The notes under the pieces: generated by a model
What the model was told of the DNA's origin: nothing
The model's database searches: none
Seen by the model: only the letters and a program-made list of their open reading frames with translations
In this document: positions 34,406 through 46,304 of the stretch, piece by piece
Numbering within the stretch: position 1 is the stretch's first letter
How the letters are laid out: each line of letters begins with the position of its first letter
Position numbers and translations under genes: made by a program
DNA from: Anodontia alba
Lineage: Eukaryota > Mollusca > Bivalvia > Lucinida > Lucinidae
Direction: 5' to 3'
Assembly: GCA_964016985.1 (NCBI GenBank)
Contig: OZ024827.1
Span: forward strand, 112,210,029 to 112,274,028
Length of the DNA stretch: 64,000 nucleotides

Positions 34406-34436
34406 ACATAACGTCATGTTGATAGTATTTGTTATC

Positions 34437-34796
34437 TACAGCCGAACCTCAATAGCTCAAATTGACAAAAACCGATGGCTGGTTTACTATGGCTGATTCG
34501 AGCTCGTTTTGTAGTCCCTACGAATTTCTACAGACAGCTCAAGAAAACATTTTTATGGAAATTTTCTTATAATATCATCTTATCATTGTAAATTTGTGTT
34601 GTTTGTACTCATTAGAATCGCATCGAGGCGATTCTAATGAGTACACTCAACATACCATTATTTTATAGAAGATCGAAAAGACCTCTAAATTATTGCCATT
34701 TGCTTCCTGACCTGGCACCATGATTATCCCTCAGTGACTCGAACTACCCATCTCTCAAACAAGTTTCCATGGTCGAGCCATTGAAGTTCGACTGTA
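34437..34796. mobile_element. Family B MITE
   Basis: ACAGCCGAACCTCAATAGCTC to GAGCCATTGAAGTTCGACTGT. The hairpin tip is shortened (GAATCGCATCGAGGCGATTC). Confidence 0.75.
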
Positions 34797-35102
34797 TGTG
34801 AAAGTTTATTATATACCTACGAAAAATACTAAATCCTATACCCTACCATCTTTCCAACACAAAAATACAACTTCCTGTATCACGCTAGTAGCATTTTCCG
34901 ATTCCGTATCACTAGTCTAGCTTACGCCAGTTCCCTGATTTTTGCAGTGACATTTCTAAACGTCATTTTATGCAATGGAACCAAAACTATGACATCGGTC
35001 ACTAATGACCACGTAACGTCAGTAGTTCGAGCGTTTTGGCGTAATATGAGTAACATTATGAACAAAATTGAGAGATAAGCTATATGATAAAACATCATTA
35101 GT

Positions 35103-35247
35103 GTAGTAACTTGATCTGATGTACTGTATCACGTCTCATGGATGAGCTGATATCATTGGATCACACTCGACACTTCGCGCCTCGTGTGATCCGATGATAT
35201 ATGCTCATCCATGAGACGTGATAACGTCTGCCAGATCAAGTTACTAC
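35103..35247. repeat. 145-bp near-perfect inverted repeat
   Basis: GTAGTAACTTGATCTG at the left mirrors CAGATCAAGTTACTAC at the right. The inner arms include ATCACGTCTCATGGATGAGC with its complement, around a CTCGACACTTCGCGCCTCG centre. Confidence 0.8.
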
Positions 35248-35404
35248 AGTAATTTTGTTATACAGTCTGCTTAGAGAAATTTGGTACAAAGAAACCCCCT
35301 TAATTATTGCAAAATTTATCACTTTATAATGATCCATAAACGTCAGTAGAGATGACACAGTTCATGTAAACGTTAGATAACTACAGACTCAACGGTTATG
35401 AAAC

Positions 35405-35895
35405 CGCAAGATCACTACAACGAATAAATACACCACTTAAGATTATGACCGTTTCAGATTTGAGGTCTTAAATTCATGATCGCAATAAGATCACTACAAT
35501 GAATAAATACAGATGGTCATGACGGTTTCAGATTTGAGGTCCTAAATTCATGATCACAATAAGATCACTACAATGAATAAATACACCACTTCAGATGATT
35601 ATGACGGTTTCAGATTTGAGGTCCTAAATTCATGAACACAATAAGATTACTACAATGAATAAATACACCACTTCAGATGATTATGACGGTTTCAGATTTG
35701 AGGTCCTAACTTCATAATCACTATAAGATCATGATCACTATAAGATCATTACATCGAAGAAACACACCACCTCAGAGGACGATGACGATTTCAGATTTAA
35801 GATCCTTAATTCGTCATCACCATACGATCACTACAACTAATAAACACACCACCAGACGATGATGACGATTTCAGATTTGAGGTCCTAAATACATT
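35405..35895. repeat. Tandem repeat, about 80-bp unit, about 6 copies
   Basis: Each unit has GATCACTACAATGAATAAAT, CACCACTTCAGATGAT, ACGGTTTCAGATTTGAGGTC and AAATTCATGATCAC, with small deletions in unit two. Confidence 0.8.
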
Positions 35896-36003
35896 ATAAT
35901 CATCATCACTATCAGCATCTTTTTATCAAAATCATCGTCTGAAGCAGCCCATTTGACCGTTTACTAAAAAGTGTTTCAGTAAAATTGTGCAGACAATCGA
36001 TGT

Positions 36004-36104
36004 TTTGTTGTTGTTGTTTTTTTTTTTTTTTGTTTTTTTTTTTTTTTTTGTTTTTTTTTTTTGTTTTGTTTTTTTTGTTTTTTGTTGTTGTTGTTGTTGT
36101 TGTT

Positions 36105-36138
<34 letters not shown>
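36004..36138. repeat. Poly-T / (GTT)n tract
   Basis: Long T runs broken by G and GTT repeats. The lysine- and glutamine-rich frame on the minus strand is an artefact of it. Confidence 0.9.
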
Positions 36139-36373
36139 CATCTTAGAGTCGTATCATAACTGAGTCGTAGCTATCACCTATTACTCTAAAACATCTGTTC
36201 ACAAAGTTTGCCGTAAAAGAAAACTTAGCTCTTGGAGCGACAAACTGAAAATTGAGCAGGCATTTTCAAGAAACTTAATACTTGATTTGAATTGTTATGT
36301 TTTCCTTAGACGATTTATATGATATGTCAAAACTTAACATTTTGAGCCCTTCAGACCAAAACCAGATACCTGT

Positions 36374-36443
36374 GCAAACAGTGTAGATCCTGATGAGACG
36401 GGGGGTCATAATGAGCCGTCTCTTCAGGATCTACTCTGTTTGC
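36374..36443. repeat. Family D palindrome
   Basis: GCAAACAGTGTAGATCCTGA is mirrored by TCAGGATCTACTCTGTTTGC. Confidence 0.7.
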
Positions 36444-36580
36444 GATTCTGTTATGATTTTTGACTAACACCCCTATTTGCAACAATGGTCTAGTACAATT
36501 GTAATGATAGAAAAAATCCATTTCATAACATCAAGTTTATGATGTTAATAAAGACGTTCAGAAAATGCCACAAGTAAAGA

Positions 36581-37846
36581 TACGAGGGTAGTTCAATAAG
36601 TTCGTAGGACTCGGTATTTTTCTATACAATTCAAGATTTCTTTTTTCATTTTTGTGCAGTGTAAACCTTTGTCAGTTGAATGATAACAGCCATTCAGTCA
36701 ACACGTACATTTTTTGCTCTTACTTTTTGTTTGAAAACCTATACCCATAAGCTAACATGGAAAGTCAGAATATTGAGTTCAGAGCAGTCATAAAGTTCCT
36801 CACTAAGCAGGGTGCAAAGGCCAAAGAAATCCATCGGCGCATGGCTAATGTGTATGGTGACAGTAGTCCAAAGTATTCCACAGTGGCGAAGTGGTCAGCA
36901 GAATTTAAACGTGGGCGAGACTCCTTAGAAGATGACCCAAGGCCAGGTTGCCCTGCTGATGTCATCAGACAGGAGATGACGGACCGTGTTGAGAGACTTG
37001 TGCTAAACAATCGCCGAATCAAAGTTGCCGAACTTGCTTCAGAATGTGGTATTTCTAATGGAAGTGTTTACACTCTAATCCATGAACATTTAAGTATGTC
37101 AAAAGTATCTGCCAGGTGGGTATCCAGAAACCTGAACATGCAAGATCGTCAGCAAAGGGTGGAGTTAAGTCAAGAACTTCTGGAAGTGTACAATGAAAAC
37201 TTTCACACTCGTCTTGTAACAGGAGATGAAACTTGGCTTCACTACTGGGACCCAGATACTAAAAATGAGTCCATGCAATGGAAGCGCCCTGGCTCACCCC
37301 CACCTAAGAAATTTCATACCCAACCATCAACCTGCAAGGTAATGGCCACGGTGTTTTGGGACTCCAAAGGAATTAAATTGATAGATTACAAGCCTGCTGG
37401 TACTTCAATTACAGAAGAATACTATACCAATGTCATTAAACAATTAAGGGTTGTTATTAAAGAAAAACGAAGGGGAAAGCTAGCTGCTGGTGTCCTTCTT
37501 TTGCATGATAATGCCCCTGTGCACAAGTCCAGAGCTGCACAAGTGGCTATTCGTGAGTGCAAGTTCGAGCAGTTAAATCACCCGCCATACAGTCCAGACC
37601 TGGCCCCAAGTGATCATTATCTGTTTCGAAATTTGAAGTCCCACTTGCGTGGAACGAGATTTCGGGACAAAGGTGAGCTCAAGGCTGCTACAGAGGCTTG
37701 GTTTGAGGACAAACAGACTTCTTAAAAGAAAAGTGGGCCAAATGCATTGAAGTAAAGGGGGATTATATTGAAAAATAATGTTGAAACCCTCTTCCAATCT
37801 GTGAGTTAAACCCTGAGTTCTACGAACTTATTGAACTCCCCTCGTA
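36581..37846 (+). mobile_element. Mariner element with both inverted ends
   Basis: The left end (36583-36615) CGAGGGTAGTTCAATAAG...TAGGACTC and the right end (37812-37844) match as inverted repeats with about four differences in 33 bp. Both are flanked by TA (36581-36582, 37845-37846), the mariner target. The length of about 1.26 kb is that of a complete element. Confidence 0.92.
36757..37778 (+). pseudogene. Mariner (DD34D) transposase, frameshifted near its C-terminus
   Basis: The protein is open for 322 codons from ATG 36757. An N-terminal helix-turn-helix region (about 1-110, with S-T-V-A-K-W and S-N-G-S-V-Y) binds the ends. W-V-S-R-N-L-N at about 121-127 stands where mariners have the WVPHEL linker. 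Catalytic residues are Asp157 in T-G-D-E-T-W, Asp251 in H-D-N-A-P-V-H and Asp286 in Y-S-P-D-L-A-P-S-D, giving the 34-residue spacing. TAA at 37723 ends this frame early. In another frame, from about 37719, the sequence continues F-L-K-E-K-W-A-K-C-I-E-V-K-G-D-Y-I-E-K to TAA at 37776, the usual mariner ending. So one small indel near 37718 separates it from a full-length (about 340 residue) reading. Confidence 0.9.
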
Positions 37847-37955
37847 GCAGTATAACTGATGCCTCTTGGAAAAACTGAACGAATAGAAATATCCACAGCC
37901 AGAGCGTATAACTGACAAAATCGAGGTATCTGCTCTTTGCAAATAACTTAGCCTT

Positions 37956-37958
<3 letters not shown>

Positions 37959-38024
<66 letters not shown>
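37959..38024. repeat. (TC)n microsatellite
   Basis: An uninterrupted CT dinucleotide run of about 32 units. Confidence 0.95.
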
Positions 38025-38026
<2 letters not shown>

Positions 38027-38159
38027 AAGTATCTAAAATCACAAAGTCCGAAATTCGACTCTTCCAATGTATAGTGTTGTTGGGGAGCGGGGTGGAGGGA
38101 GAGTGTTCATTCAGTCTAGAATGGGTTAAGATACATGTAGCGATTGAAATACCTCAATT

Positions 38160-38255
38160 CTAATTACGTATAATTGAACTGAAAAAGACAAAATGTATTT
38201 GTGAAGATTTACGTATAATTGAACGGAAAAAGACAAAATGTATTTGTGAAGATGT
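38160..38255. repeat. 46-bp direct duplication
   Basis: TTACGTATAATTGAAC(T/G)GAA...TATTTGTGAAGAT occurs twice in a row with one difference. Confidence 0.85.
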
Positions 38256-38414
38256 GCTTATACACATAGTTTTGATGTCAGTGGCACTCCGAAGACTATA
38301 GACTGTGTTGGTTCTAACAATAGAATGGATATGTTGATACTAGTTAGGGCTTGATTAATTTTGCATTTTGTAAAACATAACTAACTTTTGCTTTTTCCCA
38401 GTTCTAGAGCAATT

Positions 38415-38885
38415 GAGCCGCAACGTGAGAAAACGTACCTTATGACGTGTGCGGCCAACGAATACCCAAATCCGCCTGCGCATCCATTACGTAAACACGC
38501 CTTTTAAAATATATAGAAAATTTCACCTCAAAAATTGAACATTTTCAGATAAAAAAACTCTGATATTTTTCATATTCATGCTCAAAACATAGATTATGGG
38601 TACTCATTAGAACCGCCTCGATGAGGCGGTTCTACCGAGTACCCACAATATATGTTTTGAGCAAAAATAAGAAACATAATGTATACCCCTGTAAACCCCA
38701 GTTTTACAATGTAAAAGTGGTTTTAAGGGGGTCAAAATTATATAGGCATGTTTTCGTGATACGCGCAGTCTGATCAGAGTCTTCGTTGTCCGCATGAAGA
38801 AACTTTGTATTATTGGCTATCGAAAATGTGCCCAGTGAAGATTATAATCAGACTGCGTGAACGCGTAGGCTGATCTGAAGCTCCA
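38415..38885. mobile_element. Family C MITE interrupted by family A
   Basis: GAGCCGCAACGTGAGAAAAC to CGCCTGCGCATC, then the insert, then ACGCGCAGTCTGATCAGAG from 38761. The insert sits in the centre of the first internal palindrome. Confidence 0.7.
38485..38760. mobile_element. Family A MITE, copy 4, inserted in family C
   Basis: CATTACGTAAACACGCC to GGCATGTTTTCGTGAT with the standard hairpin (GAACCGCCTCGATGAGGCGG core). Confidence 0.85.
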
Positions 38886-38889
38886 GTTA

Positions 38890-40170
38890 CATACAACAAA
38901 CGCTAAAGCTCCGTTGCAAGTTTATTTTCATGCAAGGGAGACAAATTGATTCTGCTAAATTAATGTTTATACGTGGGTTGGCGCGCTTCTTTGGGACAAC
39001 TAAAATGACAATGGTTATAGCGAAGGCCCATATCAACCTGCACTTTCGCGATATCTGATCAGGGTTTCTCTAATTCGCCACTATAGTATTTATTATCTAT
39101 TTCTGCGAACCGCGAAGACTGACCAAATAATATGAAGCAGCTGGCTGAGATGGACGTTCGCATAAACATGCGTTTATATCCAGTTTGCTTGATCCTAACT
39201 ACTTAAGTAAATCTGTTTACCCAAAGTATTGAGACATACAGGCTTGAGCAAACAGTGTAGATCCGGATAAGACACTACAGTACACGGCGTGCTTTAGGAT
39301 CTGCAATTAAGTGAAATTGCTCAAATTTTACAACAAGCAGGATAAGAAGTTAATATTCAAGGTAAATACGATAGGTCTGGGTAAAAACTGTAGATGAAGA
39401 TCAGACACCATTTGCCACTCTCTCAGCAATGATTAGACACATTGTGAGGAAGTAAGAATGAGCAGTACAATTTTTACAAGAAATAGGTACTTTTTGTACA
39501 ACAAATCAGTAATTTTCTTATGGTTTAATGTAAATCCTTTTTGCCATAACTGCCTACGTACAAACCGATTTGTTCTGTCCATTGGTTTAAAATAAATATT
39601 TTGTTTTTCGTCTTCATAGTTAAATGTTTGAAAATTTGCAAAATAGGTTCATGTAATTAGGGGACATATTTTCAACAAATTCCTGTGGCTATATCAGAAG
39701 TTTTTACAATGGTGTTATGAAACACCATTTTAAGGATGGTATGTTCCACAGTAGTGAGGAAATTTCTTCTGCTTTCTCTTATGGTCACAGACTCTTCTTG
39801 CTATACCTTGGTCAGGACATCTGCCAGCTGGTAAATGTTTGGTGTCTGTTCCTGTGTAAGCATGACTCGATATCGTCACACTGGCTGTCTACTCAACTTT
39901 ATTTTACCTTCTGTTTATTTATTTGCAGTTAGCTCCTCCGAGTTCATATTTTATTAAGCTCCCACCTCTTGTCGCAGATATCGGCAAGGACTTTTTGTTT
40001 GCAAAGCTGCTTAACAAGAACCTCCTGCTGAGTTGAAGGTAGCAGCCATGTACAATGTACAAGTCTAAGTGAAGATAGCCAGAAAATGCCACAGTCATGA
40101 AGCACAGCCTCGAGTCAAGATTTGTAGCTTCGTTATCGAGAATAGTGAGTGTTTTAAAGCGTCCACCTTT
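38890..40170. other. No supported gene
   Basis: AT-rich; one family D left arm near 39246. Short open frames (71 and 89 codons around 39717-40188) show no domain. Confidence 0.3.
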
Positions 40171-40174
40171 TATC

Positions 40175-40290
40175 TTCATACCTGGCACAATGATTACGTT
40201 TCAGTGGCTATGTCTAGAACAAACTGACCATGTCTAGAACACATTTCTGTGATCCAAAAAATGTTCAAGCCATTGAGGTTCAGCTGAATT
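40175..40290. mobile_element. Partial family B MITE (right end)
   Basis: CCTGGCACAATGATTACG, an internal repeat of ATGTCTAGAACA, then TCAAGCCATTGAGGTTCAGC. The hairpin part is absent. Confidence 0.5.
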
Positions 40291-40630
40291 TATATCGGTT
40301 AATATATCATTGATACATTAAAACTGATATTCAGAAAATAGTTGTTCTGGTAAAAGGCACATACGAAAAAAATCAAAGAAGGTAATTCATCTTTTCCCAG
40401 GTTTTGTCAGTGTGTCCATTGCTCTCAAAGGTTATTTCTTTTAGAATGTATTGAACTATCAAGAAGAGTAGGGAGTGATATGACTGACAACCAATGAGTT
40501 ATGAGTTAAGAATGACAGCAGAGACCAGAAACGACTAACGGCCTTAAGTAAACATCTATTCCTATGAATACATGTTTCGAACGAAGTTGAGAAACATTTA
40601 CAGGATCATAGTAGTTTTATTTATTCAATT

Positions 40631-40990
40631 ACAGTCGAACCTCAATGGCTCGAACATCTTTGGGACCATGGAAATTCGTTCGAGACATGGGTAGTTCGAG
40701 CCACTGAGGGTAATCATGGCACTAGTTCAGGAAGCAAATAGCGATAATTTAGGGAAATCTGTTCGATTATCTACACAATGATTGTATGTTGAGTGTACTC
40801 ATTAGAATCGCTTCGATGAGGCGATTCTAATGAGTACACCCAATATACAATTTCATGATAAAATAAGAAACAAATCATTAACTATTTGTTTTCTTGAGCT
40901 ATTGAAAGAATTTTGTAGAGATTGAAAAACGAGTTCGAATCATCCACGGTAAACGAGCCATCCGTGTTCGAGCCATTGAGGTTATACTGT
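40631..40990. mobile_element. Family B MITE, best preserved copy
   Basis: ACAGTCGAACCTCAATGGCTC to GAGCCATTGAGGTTATACTGT, flanked by TA. Central hairpin TACTCATTAGAATCGCTTCG with its mirror. Confidence 0.8.
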
Positions 40991-41128
40991 ATGTATATGT
41001 ATTTCATTATATTATATTGTATCTACTAATATACGAGATAACAAAGCCATGTGTTTGCGTAAAGCAACAAGAAAACTGCAATATGAAAATAGAGTGTACC
41101 TCGATCAGATGCCAGATATAACAGTTCA

Positions 41129-41395
41129 CATTCTTAATCTGCAAGTGTCTGAAAATGGGTACACCCATTTTCAGACACTTGCAGATTAAGAATGCTATGC
41201 AATATGGATTTATTTGACATCTATTTACACCCATTTTCAGACACTTGCAGATTAAGAATGCTATGCAATATGGATTTATTTGACATCTATTTACACCCAT
41301 TTTCAGACACTTGCAGATTAAGAATGCTATGCAATATGGATTTATTTGACATCTATTTACAATAGATGTCAAATAAATCCATATTGCATAGCTCT
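41129..41395. repeat. 66-bp tandem array (3 units) with folded-back ends
   Basis: The unit ACACCCATTTTCAGACACTT...ATGGATTTATTTGACATC is repeated three times. The left end carries an inverted half unit (CTTGCAGATTAAGAATG facing its complement) and the right end another (ATAGATGTCAAATAAATCC), so each end can fold into a hairpin. Confidence 0.85.
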
Positions 41396-41901
41396 ACTAG
41401 AAATATCCACATAGCTATTTTTGCTCAGCTGCATAGAAAACAATCACACAATACAATATTAATTTCATTTAAAACAACTGCTTGTGCGAGGTGTTACAAG
41501 TGTGTGAGGTGTTACTATCGTGAGATAGTATAAGATATGCTATTTTTCTATGGAAAAAATTATTTCCGAATCAATGATCTTATTGACATTTGCTAGGAAC
41601 ACCCAAAGACTCTGAAATCAGTGCCATCATCTGTTACAGTTAACATCTGCTTTGTCAAGGATGCAGCGGGCCTGATCTCTGGCAGATGTCATATCAAAAA
41701 CGTAAAATGCTACATATACACAAATTCCTCAGATTTCTCCAGGGTGCTTGTTGTACAGCGTTCCCAGTAAACACTGTTTAACTTTCAGCCAAGTTTACAA
41801 ATCTACAAACTAGTGTTTTATTATATATTGAACCGCTCAAGTTCACACATTTCAATATAGCAGCCAAGATTTTTGCTGTCCTAATTACAGCTGTTCTATA
41901 C

Positions 41902-42945
41902 AGCAGACACATAACGTTGAAACAACGTCGATTCAACGTTATTGCATAAAATCCTATGAACATAGCAGTTTGAAGCTATTCTTGAATGGGCTAGAAGCCG
42001 TGTTCAAACAACAAAACACTTTTTCAAATCATGAAATTCACGCGTTGTTTGAATATGGATTTTGAACTTTTGATACCACAAGATGGGCCATTCTTAACTA
42101 GCCGCCATGTTGGTTTGCCGTCGCATTTGAAGAGTTTATATGGAGTTTATATGGAGCTTTGGGGCGTTTTCGTCACAATTTGCTGCTGGAATCGTAAGTT
42201 ATGCAAGAACAACGATCATCCATGGTTATTTCATTGCAATAACATTTGCCGGGTCCCTTGGAAGATATTTGAACGCTTGGCCTAGCGGCCTCGTGTTCAA
42301 ACAGCTTCCTCGGGACCCGGCAAATGTTAATGCAAGAAGCACCATGGGTGATCCCTATATTCTTGCATAAAATCCTATGAACATAGCTATTTGAAGCTAT
42401 TCTTGAATGGACCAGAAGCCGTGTTCAAACAACAAAACCCATGTTGAAATCATGAAATTCATGCGCTGTTAGAACATAGATTTTAAACTTTTGATATCAC
42501 AAGATGGGCCTTGCTTTGTTTAGGTTACGTTGAGCGACGTAACGTTATCGCCCTAAACGTAGCATTTTAGAATTTTATGATGACGTCAGAGGGTGATTGC
42601 GCAACTGGCGTCATTGTAAACAACATTCTAAACTAGCCGCCATGTTGGTTTGCCGTCGCATTTGAAAAGTTTATATGGAGCTTTGGGGCGTTTTCGTCGC
42701 AATTGCCGTTAGAATCGTAAGTTATGCAAGGACAACGATCATCCATAGTTATTTCATTGCAATAACATTTGCAGGGTCCCTCGGAAGATTTTGAACACTC
42801 GGCCTAGCCGCCTCGTGTTCAAACAGCTTCCTCGGGGCCCAGCAAATGTTAATGCATGAAAAACCATGGGTGATCTCTATATTGATTCAACGTCAAGACG
42901 TTGAATGATCGTTGAATCGACATTTTTTTCAACGTAATAAGTCCG
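41902..42945. mobile_element. Family F-bounded segment holding a tandem duplication
   Basis: CATAACGTTGAAACAACGTCG near the left and TTGAATCGACATTTTTTTC...AACG near the right resemble family F ends. The interior is two direct copies (41943-42366 and 42367-42885); the second carries an extra block of about 100 bp near 42515-42612. Each copy contains an inverted repeat ATTTGCCGGGTCCC / GGGACCCGGCAAAT. No coding sequence is recognised. Confidence 0.5.
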
Positions 42946-43279
42946 CTGTGAATTAAATTTTGATACTAAAGAAAAGCCACAATTATAAAATATAGTCCTC
43001 CAACGGCACCGAATAAAGTTAGAATGACACGAAATGACATCACAGAACAACACACTGAAGATTAAAGTAAACAGAACTAATAATACGAAAAAGAACTACA
43101 ACAGAACTGTCATCTTGAAATGGCCAATAGTTATAGTGCTGATTTGCTGCCAGTCGTGTATGTCATTGGCTGCCGGTCGTATCCTAAAAGTCCATACCTA
43201 AGCTGAAAGAAATCAATTAATGAGACTATCCTTTAGAACGTTCTGTTTTAAATTGTTGTCAATTGTATCATATTTGTCA

Positions 43280-43440
43280 GGTAGCGAAATAACACATGTA
43301 CATTTAAAAATGGGAGACTACTTGAAAGCAATACCTGTTGTTGACCTTCCTGATGCTGTACTGTCAATTTATCGCATATTTACATTTAAAAGTGTGAGAC
43401 TACTTAAAAGCAATACTTGTTGTTGACCTTACAGATGCTC
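43280..43440. repeat. Imperfect direct duplication, about 105-110-bp unit
   Basis: TACATTTAAAAATGGGAGACT...AAGCAATACCTGTTGTTGACC recurs as TTACATTTAAAAGTGTGAGAC...AAGCAATACTTGTTGTTGACC. Confidence 0.7.
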
Positions 43441-43449
43441 AATGGGCGT

Positions 43450-44450
43450 CGGCAATTTATCACTCACTACAACATATATAAGCGACATTTTACGCTGAGA
43501 TGGCGTTCTTTCCAGATTCTATATTCTTCACAGCTGTGTTACGTAGTCACGACGTTTGATTAATACAGATAAAGGTTAATGTTCTCTATTTTTAACCCTT
43601 ATAGTCTTGTAAACCAAGACAGACAGTTCTGCAAACAGTGTAGAACCGTCACATCATTATCTTCACTGTTCTTGCACTTCAATTCTTGATTTAACTATCA
43701 TTTTTGATAACAATTGATATGTTCAAATTTAAAGATGGAAAAGTCTGTTTCAGAAGGTTTAACTTGCCCACCATAGTCTAGTTTTACCTAAGTTTAAATC
43801 TATGTAAATATGATATTCTGTTAGATTCTGTATAGAGTACACAAATATTGCAGATTTTCACTCCTGTGTTCTGTCATTTGTATTTAATATTGAGGAGTGT
43901 GACTGGTTAAAATTGGTAGATTTTCTACCATTATTTACAATGGAGACATTTTTGTGATTTTGTGTTTCTGCACATCAATTCCTTCTGCAAAGATATCTGC
44001 TATAAAAGGAATTTTGACACTGTACTAAGAGTCCAGATTGAAAGTCAGTGTTAACATTTTAGCAAAATATCAAAACCATTAACTTAATTTAAGAATCTCT
44101 ACATACTCGTATAATCTGACAGATGGCAAGAAATGAAACTGCAATTTCCTGGATATATTACACGCTTTATTTGGAAGTTATAAATTTGGCACTCCTGGCG
44201 AAGAATCATGCAAAATATTGTAACTACATATAATTCAAGTGAGTACCCATATCATATGTTTTTGCTGAGAAGTCAGAAACATATTTGTCGTAATACACCT
44301 CGTATCTACTGTCCTTTCGCCATCACTCGGGAACACCTTTTTTTTTATTGCCTGGCGATTTATTTTAAATGAAAATAGTTTGTTCTGATTGACCATATCT
44401 TATCAGAAACCAGTTGTCTTTTTCTGTGTTGCCGCTTATATACAGCTTTG
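43450..44450. other. No supported gene
   Basis: AT-rich. A family D fragment near 43630; otherwise nothing seen. Confidence 0.3.
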
Positions 44451-44455
44451 GATAC

Positions 44456-44565
44456 TCCCAGCAGGCACATGACGTTTATACAACGTCGGCTCAACGTCGA
44501 TGCAACGTCATGACGTTGCATCGACGTTGAGGCGACGTTGTATTAACGTCATGTGCCTGCTGGGA
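44456..44565. mobile_element. Family F palindrome, 110 bp
   Basis: Two 55-bp arms pair at 53 of 55 positions with no loop. Outer TCCCAGCAGGCACATGACGT, inner CGATGCAACGTCATGACGTT. TGACGT occurs repeatedly. Confidence 0.85.
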
Positions 44566-44942
44566 TGCCACATCATTGTTCACTTGCGCACATAGATTCT
44601 TCCTGGTAACTCCACTTCTCCGATCCATCCACCCAACACCTCATCCATATTGTTGATAAAATGAACAACAACTACGCTGCTTTCGACGTCTTTCAAAAAG
44701 TCGTTTTTTCCCGATATTCTACTCAGAAGAATTTGCAAAAGTGAAAATATTTGTTTATAAAACAAATGACTGAAATAAACCTTTTTGTGCATAGGTAGTT
44801 ATGACAAATGCTTTTGCATTAAATCAAGACAAATGTCTGCAAATTTACTTCTGTGTAAAGCACCAAACAACAAAAAAAAGACTTTCTGAAAGATGTCGAT
44901 AGCATAGTAGAACTATGCAATCCATGGTGTGATTCACCATAT

Positions 44943-45315
44943 ACAGTAAAACTTCAATGACTCGAACACCTTTGGGACCAAGAAAATTTGTTCGAGATAG
45001 GGGTAGTTCGAGCCACTGAGGATTAATCATAGCGCCAGGTCAGCAGGCATAATGTGGAAGATGCAGGATTATCTTTTCTATCTTCTATAAATAAAGGTAA
45101 ATTGTATGTACTCATTAGAATCGCCTCGTCGAGGCGATTCTAATGAGTACATACAATATACATTTTCAAGATAAGATAAAAAAAAATCTCCACGATTTCT
45201 CTTAAATGTATTGATAGTTGGAGTTATGAGAAAATTTTCCTGGGGATTGTAGAACGGGTTCGAAACAGCCATAGTAAACGAGTCATCGGTGTTCGAGTTA
45301 TTGAAGTTTCACTGT
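44943..45315. mobile_element. Family B MITE
   Basis: ACAGTAAAACTTCAATGACTC to TTATTGAAGTTTCACTGT. Hairpin TACTCATTAGAATCGCCTCG with its mirror GAGGCGATTCTAATGAGTAC. Confidence 0.8.
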
Positions 45316-45461
45316 AATACGAAAATAAGGAATATTTTAATTATTAAAGCAAATTAAGAAAAATTTATGCAGTAACAAAAGGCTGCTATAAGTAAAAACA
45401 AATGAAAAAGCTGGGTTAAAAACTGGGAAATTCCGAAAATTCGCCTAATAATGTAGACCCC

Positions 45462-45739
45462 CATTGAAAACAAGCCTATTCAAATATACTGAAAATTTTA
45501 CCACCAAAAAATGAAAATTTTCAGATAAAAAAAAAACTGATATTTTTCAGGATTCTGCTCAAAACATAGATTGTGAGTACTCGTTAGAACCGCCTCGTCG
45601 AGGCGGTTCTAACGAGTACCCACAATCTATGTTTTGAGCAGAAATAAGAAAAATAATGAATACCCCTGTAAACCCCAGTTTTACTATATAAAAGTGGGGT
45701 TTAATGGGGTAAAAAATATATAGGCATGTTTTCGTGATG
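45462..45739. mobile_element. Family A MITE, copy 5
   Basis: The left end is altered (CATTGAAAACAAGCC), the right end intact (GTTTTCGTGATG). The hairpin is perfect. Confidence 0.85.
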
Positions 45740-45828
45740 TAATTTATCTCTGTTTTGACAATATATCATGCTGGTAGCTTGGGGTGCACAACGTAAAGGA
45801 TACATGTTAGACGTCACCCACGGGATAC

Positions 45829-46130
45829 ACAGTCGACTTTCGTTATCTCGATTTCGCTAATCTCGAATTGAAAATCTGGTCCCTATTTATCATGGCAATC
45901 TAATAACAGGTAACAAAATATTGCGGAAAAGAGAAGCAATTTCACTACACTTGACTCTCGCTATCTCAAACACTGATGACTCAGACCACTGCTTAAGTCA
46001 AACTAGAGTTTTAATGTTGGTTTAGTTTTGCTGTATATATTCTTTATACTTCAACTGTTATCTCAATCTACTGTTACCTCAAACTGAAAATGATGGTCAC
46101 TTAGAGTTTGAGATAAAGAGAGTCCACTGC
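45829..46130. mobile_element. Family K MITE, decayed
   Basis: ACAGTCGACTTTCGTTATCTC to TAAAGAGAGTCCACTG. The core AAAAGAGAAGCAATTTC is only partly palindromic. Confidence 0.5.
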
Positions 46131-46167
46131 ACTTGACATGTCTTATTTTCTCAGATAAATGTAAATA

Positions 46168-46215
46168 GAACTTAAAAACGCCTCGTCGAGGACAAGTCTA
46201 ACAAATAACAACACC
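46168..46215. mobile_element. Family J fragment
   Basis: ACGCCTCGTCGAGG apex followed by a degenerate right arm. Confidence 0.3.
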
Positions 46216-46225
46216 TATAACACAG

Positions 46226-46304
46226 TTGTTTTTTGTTTTTTTTTTTGTTTTTTTGTTTTTTGTTTTTTGTTGTTGATTTTTGTGTGTGTGTTTTTTTTTT
46301 TTTG
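46226..46304. repeat. Poly-T / TG-rich simple sequence
   Basis: T runs broken by G and a short (TG)n. Confidence 0.85.

Noticed and set aside
35932..36141. Lys/Gln-rich minus-strand frame
   Set aside because: Complement of a poly-T/GTT tract.
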